Assembly: GCF_007833215.1 (NCBI RefSeq)
Contig: NZ_CP042239.1
Coordinates: forward strand, 2,788,001-2,852,000
Direction of reading: 5' to 3'
DNA: 64,000 bases
Origin: Sphingomonas suaedae
Lineage (GTDB): Bacteria > Pseudomonadota > Alphaproteobacteria > Sphingomonadales > Sphingomonadaceae
Under the pieces are notes generated by a model. That model did not search any database, was not told the origin of the DNA, and saw only the letters and a list, made by a program, of their open reading frames with translations. Shown here piece by piece: positions 1 to 9,358 of this stretch (position 1 is its first letter; the number at the start of each line of letters is the position of its first letter). A program made the position numbers and the translations under genes.

Positions 1-1377
1 CTCGGTGCCGAAGCGCATCGATCGGAAGGTACCGGCGAGATAGGTGGCGAACAGCTGCGGCTTCTCCGCCGCCGGAATCTCGCCCTTGTCCATCATGAAC
101 AGGATGTTCCACGCACCCATCACATCGGCCTTGGCCTCTTCGAGCGCCGAAGCCTGGTCCTTGAGCGCCGCGCTGACCGTGGTCTTGCGCCCATTCACGG
201 TGATGCTGCCCGGCCCCAGGCTGTGCGACAGCTCGTGGAACAGCGTGCCGAGCTGCATGTACTTCTTCACTACGCGCTTCGCCTGGTCGTCCACCAGCAC
301 CAGCGGGGCCATGGGCGCGAGGATGCGGTCGTATTTGGCGCCGAGCACGTTGGACAGGATTACCTTCTTCGCGCCCTTCGCCTCACGCACTCGCTCGTCA
401 TTGGGCAGGTTGAAGGCGATCGTCTGAACACCGGGGACATTGTCGCCGCCGCCGCGAATCTGCTCGGCCACCGCGATCGGCGATTCGAAGCCGCGCTGGA
501 AATTCTTGTACTTTTCCTCGACCGGAAGGTTCGCCTCCATCGCGCGCAGCTGGGTCTTGTATTTGTCGAGCGCCGCCGATTCCTCGGGGTCCTTGAGCGT
601 CAGGAAGCTCTCGAACGCGGTCTTCTGGCCGTACAGCCGGTCGGTATAGACCTCATACGGCCCGATCGCGATCTCGATCGGCGTGTCCTTGAGGTCCATC
701 CAGGCGAGCTCGGATTCGAAATAATCGTCGGTCAGGAACGCCTTGGCGCGCAGCGTCAGGAATTTCTTGAGACTGGCATTGGTCGTGATCGCCGCCGCCC
801 GGTTGAGCAGATCGGCGGCGCGGGTCAACGGCTCCCGATACGCGACCGAATAGGGAACCGCCTTCAGCTTGTCCCCGTCGCGCACCACCACGGTGTAGGG
901 GCTGGTCAACGCGGCCTTCTGGCCCGGATTCTTCGCCAGATAGGCATCGAATTCGGCGCGGGTCAGGTCGGTCGGATAGAATCCCGCACCCTCCGGCATC
1001 GCCCCTTCGCCATCGAAGCGGCGCAGATCGGCCAGTTCGTCCCACGGCCCGAAATTGCGATCATACATCTCCAGCGCCAGCGCATCGCCCTGTTGTTCGA
1101 CTGCGGCGCGGGTCTGGCGCCAGTTGGCGTCGCGCTGGGTGCGATAGATTTCGGACATGATGTCCGAGGCCTGGATCAGCAGATTGACGACCTGCCGCTC
1201 CTCATCGGTCAGGAAGCTGGTATCCGCCTGCATCTCCACGACCGCGAGTTTCGCTTTCTGCCCGGCAAGGTCATAGTCCGGCGCCTGGGCAGTCGCGTTC
1301 GAGTCGTTCCCGGCGGGCGGCGCCTCTGTGCAGGCGGCGGTAGCGAGAAGCAGGGCGGCGAAAGCGATGGTGCGCAT
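1..1377 (-). CDS. M49-like (dipeptidyl-peptidase III family) zinc peptidase, lipoprotein, 3' end outside window
   Basis: The minus frame is open from the ATG at 1377 to the window edge (459 codons), so the C-terminus is missing. The N-terminus MRTIAFAALLLATAAC is a lipoprotein signal ending in a lipobox Cys, which implies membrane anchoring facing the periplasm. A zinc motif HELSH is at about residues 381-385 and a second motif EEAKAD about residue 412, the pair expected of M49 peptidases (HExxGH and EExxA[DE]). The first motif is the shorter HExxH form. M49 enzymes release dipeptides from peptide N-termini; the exact substrate here is unknown. Family assignment rests on motifs only. Confidence 0.7.
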   Translation of the reverse strand, partial: MRTIAFAALLLATAACTEAPPAGNDSNATAQAPDYDLAGQKAKLAVVEMQADTSFLTDEERQVVNLLIQASDIMSEIYRTQRDANWRQTRAAVEQQGDALALEMYDRNFGPWDELADLRRFDGEGAMPEGAGFYPTDLTRAEFDAYLAKNPGQKAALTSPYTVVVRDGDKLKAVPYSVAYREPLTRAADLLNRAAAITTNASLKKFLTLRAKAFLTDDYFESELAWMDLKDTPIEIAIGPYEVYTDRLYGQKTAFESFLTLKDPEESAALDKYKTQLRAMEANLPVEEKYKNFQRGFESPIAVAEQIRGGGDNVPGVQTIAFNLPNDERVREAKGAKKVILSNVLGAKYDRILAPMAPLVLVDDQAKRVVKKYMQLGTLFHELSHSLGPGSITVNGRKTTVSAALKDQASALEEAKADVMGAWNILFMMDKGEIPAAEKPQLFATYLAGTFRSMRFGTE

Positions 1378-1488
1378 CGGATACTCCGGAAACCAGTCTG
1401 ATGCGCCATCCTCTAGCTGTGTGCAGGTGAACTGTCACGAACCGGCCATATCGCCGCGCCAAGGGACACGGGATCAGGGAGACACGCC

Positions 1489-3111
1489 ATGACGTTCCGC
1501 ATCGACCGCCGCTCGCTCATCCTCACCGGCACGCTGGGCCTGGGTGCCTATGCCATCCCCGGCTTTGCCGCGCAGGGGCCGAACTGGATCGTCGATGGGT
1601 TCACCCACAATGTCGCGAGCGGCGAGCCCTCCGCAACCTCGATGCTGCTCTGGACCCGCTATGTCGGCAAGGGCGATTCGGCGAAGCTGCGGGTCGAGCT
1701 GTCGGAGAGCGCGGACTTTGCCAGGATCCTCGCAGGCGGCGAGGCGATCACCGGCCCCTGGCGCGACTGGACGACCAAGATCACCGTCGCGGGTCTCAAG
1801 CCCGGAACCCGCTATTTCTATCGCTTCATCGCCGCCGACGGGACGATGTCGCCGGTCGGGCGGACCAAGACGCTGCCCGAGGGCGACGCGCCGCGCTTTG
1901 GCATCGCGGTGTTTTCCTGCTCCAACCTGCCCTATGGCTATTTCAACGCCTATGGCCATGCCGCAGCACGCGACGATATCGATCTCGCCGTCCATCTCGG
2001 CGACTATATCTACGAATATCAGAAGGGGGGCTATGCACCCGCAAGCGGCGCGGTCGACGGGCGCTGGCCGCTGCCCGATGGCGAGATCATCCATCTCGCC
2101 GATTATCGCCTGCGCTATGCCAGCTATCGCGCCGATCCCGATCTTCAGGCGCTGCACGCCGCCAAGCCGATGATCGTGTCATGGGACGATCATGAATCGA
2201 CCAATGACAGCTGGGAGGGCGGGGCACAGAACCATCAGGCGAACGAAGGCGAGTGGAGCATCCGCCGCGCCGCATCGATGCAGGCGTGGCGCGAATGGAT
2301 GCCGGTCTCCGACGAGCCGTGGAAAGCCTATGCGATCGGATCGCTCGCCACCTTGTTCCGTACCGAAACCCGCCTGCTCGGCCGCACAAAACCGCGCGAG
2401 GCGGCGGCGCTCATCATGGCGCCCGATTCGGCGGCGGCGATCGCGGCGTTCCGCGACGGGCCGTGGCAGGACAAGGCGATGACGATGATGGGCTGGGAGC
2501 AGGAAGCCTGGCTCGCCGCCGAAATGGCCCGATCGGTGAAGGCGGGCACGCGCTGGCAACTGGTCGGGTTCGGCACGATCATGGGCCGCACCGTGACGCC
2601 CAAACAGGCGACCGAGTGGATCTCGCCCGATGCACCGCCGCGCGCGCAAGCCTATGTGAAGGCGGGGGTTGCGCTCGCTGCGGCGGGATTGCCGATGAAT
2701 TTCGACAATTGGGGCGGCTATCCGGCGGCGCGCGCGCGCTTCCTGTCCTCGGCTCAGGGAATGGGCGCCAATCTGGTGGTGCTGGCGGGCGACAGCCACA
2801 ATGCCTGGGCCTATGATCTGGCGCAGGACGGCAAGGCGGCGGGCGTCGAATTTGCCGGCCACTCAGTCAGCTCGCCGGGCTATGAAGGCTCGATCAAGGT
2901 CGATCCGAAGCTGGTCGCCCGCGCGCTGGTCGAATCCAACCCCGAGCTGAAATGGTGCGACACCTCGCGGCGCGGCTATATGGCGCTGACGCTGGCGCCC
3001 GACCGGGTGCGCAACGACTGGATCTTCGTCGATACGATCCAGCAGCGCAGCAGCGCGGCATCGGTGGGGCATAGTGCCACAGTGATGCGCGGGCGCAATG
3101 TGATGGCGTAA
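1489..3111 (+). CDS. phoD: PhoD-like alkaline phosphatase, Tat-exported
   Basis: The 540-aa product starts with a twin-arginine type signal (RRSLILTG) followed by a hydrophobic stretch ending near GFAAQG. The next ~100 residues form the PhoD N-terminal beta domain (FTHNVASGEPSATSMLLWTR). Metal-site motifs of the calcineurin-like fold follow: HLGDYIYEY, SWDDHESTND and GDSHNAWAYDL. PhoD enzymes are periplasmic phosphomono- or diesterases used to scavenge phosphate. The gene is convergent with pepN downstream, with ~49 bp between stops. No PHO box was identified upstream. Confidence 0.9.
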   Translation: MTFRIDRRSLILTGTLGLGAYAIPGFAAQGPNWIVDGFTHNVASGEPSATSMLLWTRYVGKGDSAKLRVELSESADFARILAGGEAITGPWRDWTTKITVAGLKPGTRYFYRFIAADGTMSPVGRTKTLPEGDAPRFGIAVFSCSNLPYGYFNAYGHAAARDDIDLAVHLGDYIYEYQKGGYAPASGAVDGRWPLPDGEIIHLADYRLRYASYRADPDLQALHAAKPMIVSWDDHESTNDSWEGGAQNHQANEGEWSIRRAASMQAWREWMPVSDEPWKAYAIGSLATLFRTETRLLGRTKPREAAALIMAPDSAAAIAAFRDGPWQDKAMTMMGWEQEAWLAAEMARSVKAGTRWQLVGFGTIMGRTVTPKQATEWISPDAPPRAQAYVKAGVALAAAGLPMNFDNWGGYPAARARFLSSAQGMGANLVVLAGDSHNAWAYDLAQDGKAAGVEFAGHSVSSPGYEGSIKVDPKLVARALVESNPELKWCDTSRRGYMALTLAPDRVRNDWIFVDTIQQRSSAASVGHSATVMRGRNVMA

Positions 3112-3159
3112 GCCAGGGTGTGGGGGGGCGGGCCGGGCCTGTCCTAGACAAGAACCGGC

Positions 3160-5745
3160 TCAGTCGAGACTCTTGCTCACCTGTTCGGTCATGTCCTTGC
3201 TCAGCCCCGGCTGGGCAAGGATGCGCTCCAGCTCGGCACGCATCTTCGTGGCGCGGTCCGCCTCGAACCTGCGCCAGCGTCCGAGCGGCGGGACGAGCTT
3301 CGCTGCGGTTTGTGGGTTGAGCTTGTCGAGCGCGATCAGTTGGTCCGCGACGAAGCGATAGCCGCGTCCATCGGCGCTGTGGAACGCGCGCTGATTGACC
3401 GCGAATGCACCGATCAGCGCGCGGGCGCGATTGGGATTGGCGAGCGTGAAATCGGGATGGCGCGCCAGATCCTCGACCGCATCCAGCGTGTCGGCACGAG
3501 TCGAGAGCGCCTGGGTCTGGAACCATTTGTCGAGGACCAGGCCATTGTCGCTGTAGCGGTGGTAGAAAATGTCGAGCGCAGCGATCCGCTTGTCGGAAGG
3601 GCTGTTGGCGAGCGTGGTCAGCGCGCCCTGACGGTCGGTCATGTTATCCGCCGCGTCGAACTGCGCAAAGGCGAGGTCCGGACCATCCGCCGCGCCGCCC
3701 GCATTGATATAGCCGAGCGCGACCGACTTGATCCGCCGCGCCCCCTTTCCAGCCGGCGAATATTCGAACCGGTTCGCGCGAACGCTTTCGTAGAGCGTGC
3801 GCCATTGCGCTTCGAGCGCACGGCCCAGGTCGCGGCGCAGCGCTTCGCGCTTCTGGAACACCGCCTCGGGATCGACCACGGCAAGCTGATCGCCGATGAA
3901 GCTGTCCGAGGGAAGCAGCACCGCCTCGGCAACAAAGGCATGGTCGAGCGCGGGGTCGGCAAGCGTGTTCGCGACCGCATCGATCACCGGGCCGTGATCG
4001 GCGCGCCCCTGCGTCACCGCGGCGACCAGCGTGTCGAGCATCAGCTGCTGCATCGCCTCGTACCGGGCGAAGGGATCGTCGTCATGCGCGGACAGGAAGG
4101 CGAGATCGGCGGCGCTGCGATTGGTATCGACGATGACGGGCGCGGAGAAGCTGCGGTTGATCGACAGCACCGGCCGCTCGGTCACGCCATCGAACGCGAT
4201 CCGGGTTTCGGCATCCTTCAGCAGGACGAGTCGTTCCTCGATCAGCGGCGCCGCGGTTTCGCCGCCGAACAGCTTGAGCTTGAGCGGCAGCACCATCGGC
4301 GCCTTGTGGGGCTGTCCCGGCGTTGGGGGGACTGTCTGGCGCAGCGTCAGGTGCGCGCGCGCCTCAGCCGCAGCATGATCGAGCGTCGCGGTGACGCGCG
4401 GTGTTCCCGCCTGTGAATACCAGAGGCGGAATTGCGTCAGATCGGCGCCGCCCGCCTCCTCCATACACGCGACGAAATCCTCGCAGGTCGCGGCGGTGCC
4501 GTCGAACCGCTGAAAATACAGGTCGGTCGCAGCGCGGAACTTCTGCGGCCCCAGGATCGTGGCCATCATCCGGATGACCTCCGCACCCTTGTTGTAGATC
4601 GTCGCGGTGTAGAAATTGGAGATTTCCAGATATTCGTCCGGGCGCACCGGATGCGCGAGCGGGCCGCCATCTTCCGGGAACTGTGCCGCGCGCAATCCCC
4701 GCACATCTTCGATCCGCTTGACCGCCGCGCTGCCCTGATCCGCGCTGAACTGCTGATCGCGATAGACGGTGAAGCCCTCTTTCAGCGAAAGCTGGAACCA
4801 GTCGCGACAGGTGACGCGGTTGCCCGACCAGTTGTGAAAATATTCATGCGCCACCACCGCGGCGACGGCGTCATAATCATAATCGGTGGCGGTATCGGGA
4901 TCGGCGAGAATGTAACGGCTGTTGAAGATGTTCAGCCCCTTATTCTCCATCGCCCCGAAGTTGAAATCATCGACCGCGACGATGTTGAAGACGTCGAGAT
5001 CATATTCGCGGCCATAGACCCGCTCGTCCCAGGCCATCGACAGCTCGAGCGCGTGGAGCGCGTGATCGGTCTTGGGAAGGTCCTTTTCGCGCACCCAGAT
5101 GCCGAGCTGGACCGCGCGCCCGCTGGCAGTGGTGAAGGTCGCACGGTTGGCGGCGAGGTCGCCCGCGACCAAAGCGAACAGGTATGAGGGCTTGGGGAAG
5201 GGATCGTGCCACTCGGCCCAATGGCGACCACTTTCCCCCTCGCCCGACGCGACCGGGTCGCCATTGGCGAGCAGGACGGGGTAGCGCGCCTTGTCGGCCG
5301 CCATGCGCACGCGATAGCGGGTGAGGACATCGGGGCGGTCGGGGAAAAAGGTGATGCGGCGGAAACCCTCCGCTTCGCACTGGGTGCACAGGATACCGCC
5401 CGAGGCATAGAGACCCATCAACTGGGTGTTGCGCGCGGGAACGATCTCCACCTCGGTCTCGACGCTATGGGCGTCGCCGGGCAGATCGACGACCAGCGCA
5501 GGACCGTCCATGCGCCAGGACGCGTCGGCGCCATCGACGCGCACCGCCAATGCAACCAGCCCGTCGCCATCGAGTCTGAGGGGCCGGTCATGCGTGCCGT
5601 TGCGCGTCACCGACAGCGATGCGCGCACCCGCGTCCGTTCGGGCGCAAGATCGAAATCGAGGTCCAGATCGGGCACCAGCCAGTCGGGCGGGGTGTAATC
5701 CGCGCGGCGGGTGATGGCGGGCGTGGCGGCAAGAGCGTCGATCAT
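3160..5745 (-). CDS. pepN: Aminopeptidase N (M1 family)
   Basis: This is an 861-aa M1 metallopeptidase that removes N-terminal residues from peptides in the cytoplasm. The substrate-binding GAMEN motif (DFNFGAMENKGLN) is near residue 264, and the zinc motif HEYFHNW with the downstream Glu (SLKEGFTVYRDQQF) near residue 300. Length and the C-terminal alpha-helical domain match gammaproteobacterial-type PepN. I chose the ATG at 5745 (MIDALAATPAITRRADY), because residues encoded upstream of it are not PepN-like. It runs opposite to the M28 peptidase gene, with about 110 bp between their starts. Confidence 0.95.
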   Translation of the reverse strand: MIDALAATPAITRRADYTPPDWLVPDLDLDFDLAPERTRVRASLSVTRNGTHDRPLRLDGDGLVALAVRVDGADASWRMDGPALVVDLPGDAHSVETEVEIVPARNTQLMGLYASGGILCTQCEAEGFRRITFFPDRPDVLTRYRVRMAADKARYPVLLANGDPVASGEGESGRHWAEWHDPFPKPSYLFALVAGDLAANRATFTTASGRAVQLGIWVREKDLPKTDHALHALELSMAWDERVYGREYDLDVFNIVAVDDFNFGAMENKGLNIFNSRYILADPDTATDYDYDAVAAVVAHEYFHNWSGNRVTCRDWFQLSLKEGFTVYRDQQFSADQGSAAVKRIEDVRGLRAAQFPEDGGPLAHPVRPDEYLEISNFYTATIYNKGAEVIRMMATILGPQKFRAATDLYFQRFDGTAATCEDFVACMEEAGGADLTQFRLWYSQAGTPRVTATLDHAAAEARAHLTLRQTVPPTPGQPHKAPMVLPLKLKLFGGETAAPLIEERLVLLKDAETRIAFDGVTERPVLSINRSFSAPVIVDTNRSAADLAFLSAHDDDPFARYEAMQQLMLDTLVAAVTQGRADHGPVIDAVANTLADPALDHAFVAEAVLLPSDSFIGDQLAVVDPEAVFQKREALRRDLGRALEAQWRTLYESVRANRFEYSPAGKGARRIKSVALGYINAGGAADGPDLAFAQFDAADNMTDRQGALTTLANSPSDKRIAALDIFYHRYSDNGLVLDKWFQTQALSTRADTLDAVEDLARHPDFTLANPNRARALIGAFAVNQRAFHSADGRGYRFVADQLIALDKLNPQTAAKLVPPLGRWRRFEADRATKMRAELERILAQPGLSKDMTEQVSKSLD

Positions 5746-5857
5746 GGTCCAGCCTATAAGCCTGCGCGGCGCGGGCGGCACGCGAAGAAATTCGATTGCG
5801 GTGTGTCGTCGGGCTGCTACGCCTCAACCCATCTTTGGTTCAATCGGAAATCCAGCC

Positions 5858-7546
5858 TTGTCCAAGCCTGTCTTGTTGCGGTCCACCCTTGCGGTCGCGC
5901 TGATCGCCCTAACCCCCGCCGTTCTTGCCCAGGAAGCAACCGCGCCTGCGGCCGAAAGCGCTGCGGAGACGCTCAAACGGGTCAACGCCCCGCTTCCGCC
6001 TGCCCAGGCCGCGATGAAAGCCCATGTCCTGTTCCTTGCCAGCGATGCGATGCGCGGACGCGACGCGGGGACGCAGGAATATGATATCGCCGCGCAATAT
6101 GTGGCGTCGCAATATTATGCGGCGGGCCTGCGCCCGGCGGGCGATGGTGGCAGCTATCTGCAACAGGTGCCGCTGCTGAGCTTTCGTCCCGCCGACAAGG
6201 GGACGGTGACCGCGACGCGTGGCGACACATCGGTGACGCTGGAGTTCGGTGAGGATTATCTGCCCGCAGGCAACCCCGAAGCGGCGAGCACATTGATCGA
6301 TGCGGGGGTCGTGTTCGCGGGCTATGGCATCGTCGCGCCGCAATATCAGCGCGACGATTACAGGGGCGTCGATGCCAAGGGCAAGGTCGTCGCCTTCTTC
6401 GCGGGCGCCCCGGGCGGCTTCGATGGCGAGGAGCGCGCGCATTTCGGCAGCAACGCCAACAAGGCTGCGATCGCCGCGAAAAAGGGCGCGGCGGGGGTCA
6501 TCATCCTCGAAACCCCGACCTCGGCCAGGGTACGTCCCTTTTCGCGCCTGACCGACAGCTGGGACGAGTGGCGGATGACCTGGGCGGATGCCGAGGGCAA
6601 TGGCCACCTTCCCGCCAAGGGAACTCCGACGCTGGCCAGCCTGAGCATGGCGGGCGCCGCCAAGCTGTTTGCGCGCGACAAGGGCTGGGCGGCAGCGGTC
6701 AAGGCCGTCGCGGCGGGCAAGCCGCAGGTAAAGCCGTTCGCTTCCGCTGCTACTCTCGCGGTCGCGCTCAAGACCGAGCGCAAGACGGTGATGAGTTCAA
6801 ACGTCGCCGGGATCATCCCGGGCAGCGATCCCGCGCTCAAGGACGAGGTGGTGGTGCTCACCGCGCATCTCGACCATGTCGGCACCGGCAAGGCGGATGC
6901 CAAGGGCGACACCATCTATAACGGCGCGATGGACAATGCGATGGGCATCGCCTCGCTGATCGAGGAGGCCAAGCGCTTTCGCGATTCCGGCAAGCCGCCG
7001 CGCCGCTCGGTCATGTTCCTCGCCGTCACCGCCGAGGAAAAGGGGCTGATCGGCGCCGATTATTTCGCGCACAACCCGACCGTGCCGAAGGGCAAGATCG
7101 TCGCCAACGTCAATCTCGACATGCCGGTCATCACCTATGAATTCGAGGATATGATCGCATTCGGCGCCGCGCGGTCGACGCTGGGCGAGACGGTCGCCCG
7201 CGCCACAGCCACTGTCGGCGTCGGGGTGGGGCAGGACCCGATGCCCGAACAGGGCTTTTTCGTCCGCTCCGACCATTATCGCTTTGTCCAGCAGGGCATC
7301 CCGTCGGTGTTTTTGTGGCCGGGCATGGCGGGGGTGGGTAAGGAGGCGTTCAGCCGCTTCCTTGGCACCCGCTATCACCGCCCATCGGACGAGATCGGCA
7401 ATCCCGAGATCAAATGGGACCAGGGCGTCCGCTTTATCGAGGCGAATTACGCCATCGCGCGCGAGATCGCCGATGCGGACCAGCGCCCGGCGTGGAAGAA
7501 GGGCGACTTCTTCGGTACGCTGTACGACGGCTATGGCGCGAAGTGA
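5858..7546 (+). CDS. Secreted M28 family metallopeptidase with PA domain
   Basis: The product is about 562 aa. A TTG start at 5858 gives a clean Sec signal peptide (VLLRSTLAVALIALTPAVLAQ); upstream Met codons in the same frame would destroy it. A protease-associated (PA) domain insert lies around residues 130-290. The M28 metal-binding motifs are HLDHVGTG, DNAMGIASLIEEAKR and TAEEKGLIGADYF, with a distal His in the C-terminal YHRPSDE. M28 enzymes are di-zinc aminopeptidases; this one would act in the periplasm. It is divergent from pepN, so the two peptidases may share a control region. Confidence 0.88.
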   Translation: MSKPVLLRSTLAVALIALTPAVLAQEATAPAAESAAETLKRVNAPLPPAQAAMKAHVLFLASDAMRGRDAGTQEYDIAAQYVASQYYAAGLRPAGDGGSYLQQVPLLSFRPADKGTVTATRGDTSVTLEFGEDYLPAGNPEAASTLIDAGVVFAGYGIVAPQYQRDDYRGVDAKGKVVAFFAGAPGGFDGEERAHFGSNANKAAIAAKKGAAGVIILETPTSARVRPFSRLTDSWDEWRMTWADAEGNGHLPAKGTPTLASLSMAGAAKLFARDKGWAAAVKAVAAGKPQVKPFASAATLAVALKTERKTVMSSNVAGIIPGSDPALKDEVVVLTAHLDHVGTGKADAKGDTIYNGAMDNAMGIASLIEEAKRFRDSGKPPRRSVMFLAVTAEEKGLIGADYFAHNPTVPKGKIVANVNLDMPVITYEFEDMIAFGAARSTLGETVARATATVGVGVGQDPMPEQGFFVRSDHYRFVQQGIPSVFLWPGMAGVGKEAFSRFLGTRYHRPSDEIGNPEIKWDQGVRFIEANYAIAREIADADQRPAWKKGDFFGTLYDGYGAK

Positions 7547-7555
7547 GCCCATTAT

Positions 7556-7584
7556 CCCTCCCCTGAGCTTTGCTCAGGGGAGGG
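7556..7584. terminator. Strong hairpin after the M28 peptidase gene
   Basis: A perfect 13-bp stem (CCCTCCCCTGAGC with its complement) closes on a TTT loop, starting 10 bases past the peptidase stop. There is no T-run after it. It could stop transcription or be the left part of an intergenic palindromic element that extends to about 7697. Confidence 0.6.
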
Positions 7585-7702
7585 GGACTAACCGCAGGCT
7601 GGCGGAGGGGCCGCCGACGAAGACGGCGGTGTGCCACCGCCGCCCCTCCACGACCCGCTACGCGGCCGGTCCCCCTCCCCCAGCGAGCTGGGGGAGGAAT
7701 TA
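7585..7702. repeat. REP-like intergenic palindromic element
   Basis: The sequence between the M28 gene and the epimerase gene is a dense set of GC-rich inverted repeats. A GCCGCC...GGCGGT hairpin lies near 7610-7655, and a perfect 10-bp stem (CCTCCCCCAG with its complement) spans 7674-7697. Such elements recur between genes in sphingomonad chromosomes, but only one copy was seen here. The right stem contains the GGAGG that could serve as ribosome binding site for the gene starting at 7707. Confidence 0.5.
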
Positions 7703-7706
7703 GGAT

Positions 7707-8531
7707 ATGCGTCTTCTCATCTTCGGGCTGGGCTATAGCGCACGGCACATCGCCGCGTTGCTTCCCGCTGCGCGGGTCGCTGCGACGGGAAGCGCGGGCA
7801 ATCTCGCCTTCGACGATGGCGATCGGGTGCGGTTCGAGATCGCGGAGGCGACCCATATCCTCTCCTCGGTCCCGCCGGGTGAGGCCGACCCGGTGCTCGC
7901 CGCCTATCGCGATGGGTTGGCGGCGAGCGCGGCGTGGCTCGGCTACCTCTCCTCCACCGGGGTCTATGGCGACGCCAATGGCGCCTGGGTCGATGAAAGC
8001 GCACCCACCGGCACCGGGCGCCGCACCGCGCGCTCGGCTGCCGATGCCGAGTGGCTTGCGCTCGGCGCGCGGGTCTTTCGTCTGCCCGGCATCTATGGCC
8101 CCGCACGCTCGCCGCTCGACCGGATTCGAGCGGGAGAGGCACGTCGGATCAACGCCCCGGGGCAGGTGTTCAGCCGCATCCATGTCGAGGATCTGGCGCG
8201 CGGGGTGGTCGCCGGGTTCGATGCGCCGCCCGGCGCCTATAATCTCGCCGATGACGAACCGGCGCCCCAGTCGGAGGTCATCGCGTTCGGCTGTCACCTG
8301 TTGGGCCTGCCGGTGCCCCCGCTCGTGCCGCTGGAACAGGCGCAGCTATCGCCCCAGGCGCGCGCCTTCTATGCCGAGAACCGGCGGGTGGCGAATGGCA
8401 GGGCGAAGCGCGTTCTGGGCTGGCGCCCATACTATCCGGACTATCGTGCGGGCCTGCGCGCCTTGAGCGCGAGCACCAGCCCCGCACCCGCGAGCACCGC
8501 CCCGGCACCCGCGAGCAGCGACCAGCGATAG
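7707..8531 (+). CDS. NAD(P)-dependent epimerase/dehydratase-like protein (extended SDR)
   Basis: The 274-aa product has an N-terminal Rossmann signature (LLIFGLGYSARHIA, a degenerate GxGxxG) and an SDR active-site-like block (SSTGVYGD). It resembles the YeeZ/SDR_a5 type of small nucleotide-sugar epimerase-like proteins, whose substrates are mostly unknown. The 3' end overlaps the converging EamA gene by 91 bp on the opposite strand, and the last ~20 codons are Ala/Pro-rich low-complexity sequence, so the true end may be functionally irrelevant. Confidence 0.8.
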   Translation: MRLLIFGLGYSARHIAALLPAARVAATGSAGNLAFDDGDRVRFEIAEATHILSSVPPGEADPVLAAYRDGLAASAAWLGYLSSTGVYGDANGAWVDESAPTGTGRRTARSAADAEWLALGARVFRLPGIYGPARSPLDRIRAGEARRINAPGQVFSRIHVEDLARGVVAGFDAPPGAYNLADDEPAPQSEVIAFGCHLLGLPVPPLVPLEQAQLSPQARAFYAENRRVANGRAKRVLGWRPYYPDYRAGLRALSASTSPAPASTAPAPASSDQR

Positions 8532-9358
8532 CCCTCGAACACCGTCGAAAGCAGCATCGCGAGCACGGGGATGATAACGCTGGAATAGGCCGCCTTGGCC
8601 GGGCCGATCACCCGCAGCACGCCGAAATAGAGCGGAAAGGCGACCGCGCTGGCGACGATGCCTAGGTATAGCAGCCCGGCGATATAGGCCGGACGCGGAT
8701 CGAACACCGGCGGGCCGGTGGTGATCCAGGCGAAAACACCATCGGCCAGCGCACCGATCAGCATCGCCCAGCCGAGCATCGGCACCATCGGATAGCGGCC
8801 CGCCGTCCCGGTCGCCTGCATGACATTGGCGACCGATGCGGAGAGGACGCCGAGCAAGGTCAGCCCGATACCGAGATAGACGGTGCCTCCACCCGAAGGA
8901 TCATTGCGGATTTCGTGCGTGAAGAGCAGTGCGACCCCCGCCATTGCGATCGCCGACCCGACCAGCAGCTGACGTCCCATCTTCTGCGCCAGAAAGATGC
9001 GCGAGAGCAGCGCATTGGGCACGAGCAGCAGCGCGAACACCACCGCCACCAGCCCCGACGTGACGTGCAGTTCCGCACGATAGACGAAGTTGAAGTTGAG
9101 CGCGAACTGGAGCAGGCCGAGCAGCGCCGCAAAGCCGATGCCCCGTGCATCGAGTGCAAGACGCTGCCGCGTGGCGGCGGCAAAGGCCAGCATCGCCGCG
9201 CCGCCAAGCAGGAAGCGATAGGTGACCGACCAGGTTGGCGGCACGACCCCCAACTGGCCGGTGATGACGATCCAGGTCGATCCCCAGATCAGCGTGACGA
9301 TCGCAAAGGGAATGAGAATCGCGAGGCGGGTCGAGTTGGGACGTGGCGCCGCGCTCAT
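8441..9358 (-). CDS. EamA/DMT family transporter
   Basis: A 305-aa integral membrane protein with about ten hydrophobic segments in two EamA repeats (IPFAIVTLIWGSTWIVITG begins the first). DMT-family proteins typically export amino acids or related metabolites. The ATG at 9358 overlaps the stop of the upstream threonine aldolase gene (ATGA), so the two are translationally coupled; export of an amino-acid product is a reasonable inference. Longer in-frame starts upstream fall inside the aldolase gene and were rejected. Confidence 0.88.
   Translation of the reverse strand: MSAAPRPNSTRLAILIPFAIVTLIWGSTWIVITGQLGVVPPTWSVTYRFLLGGAAMLAFAAATRQRLALDARGIGFAALLGLLQFALNFNFVYRAELHVTSGLVAVVFALLLVPNALLSRIFLAQKMGRQLLVGSAIAMAGVALLFTHEIRNDPSGGGTVYLGIGLTLLGVLSASVANVMQATGTAGRYPMVPMLGWAMLIGALADGVFAWITTGPPVFDPRPAYIAGLLYLGIVASAVAFPLYFGVLRVIGPAKAAYSSVIIPVLAMLLSTVFEGYRWSLLAGAGAVLAGAGLVLALKARRPAR

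Noticed and set aside
223-1401. 392-codon + strand frame at the window start
   Set aside because: The minus strand encodes a lipoprotein with zinc motifs over the same bases; the + frame has random-like Arg/Leu/Gly composition.
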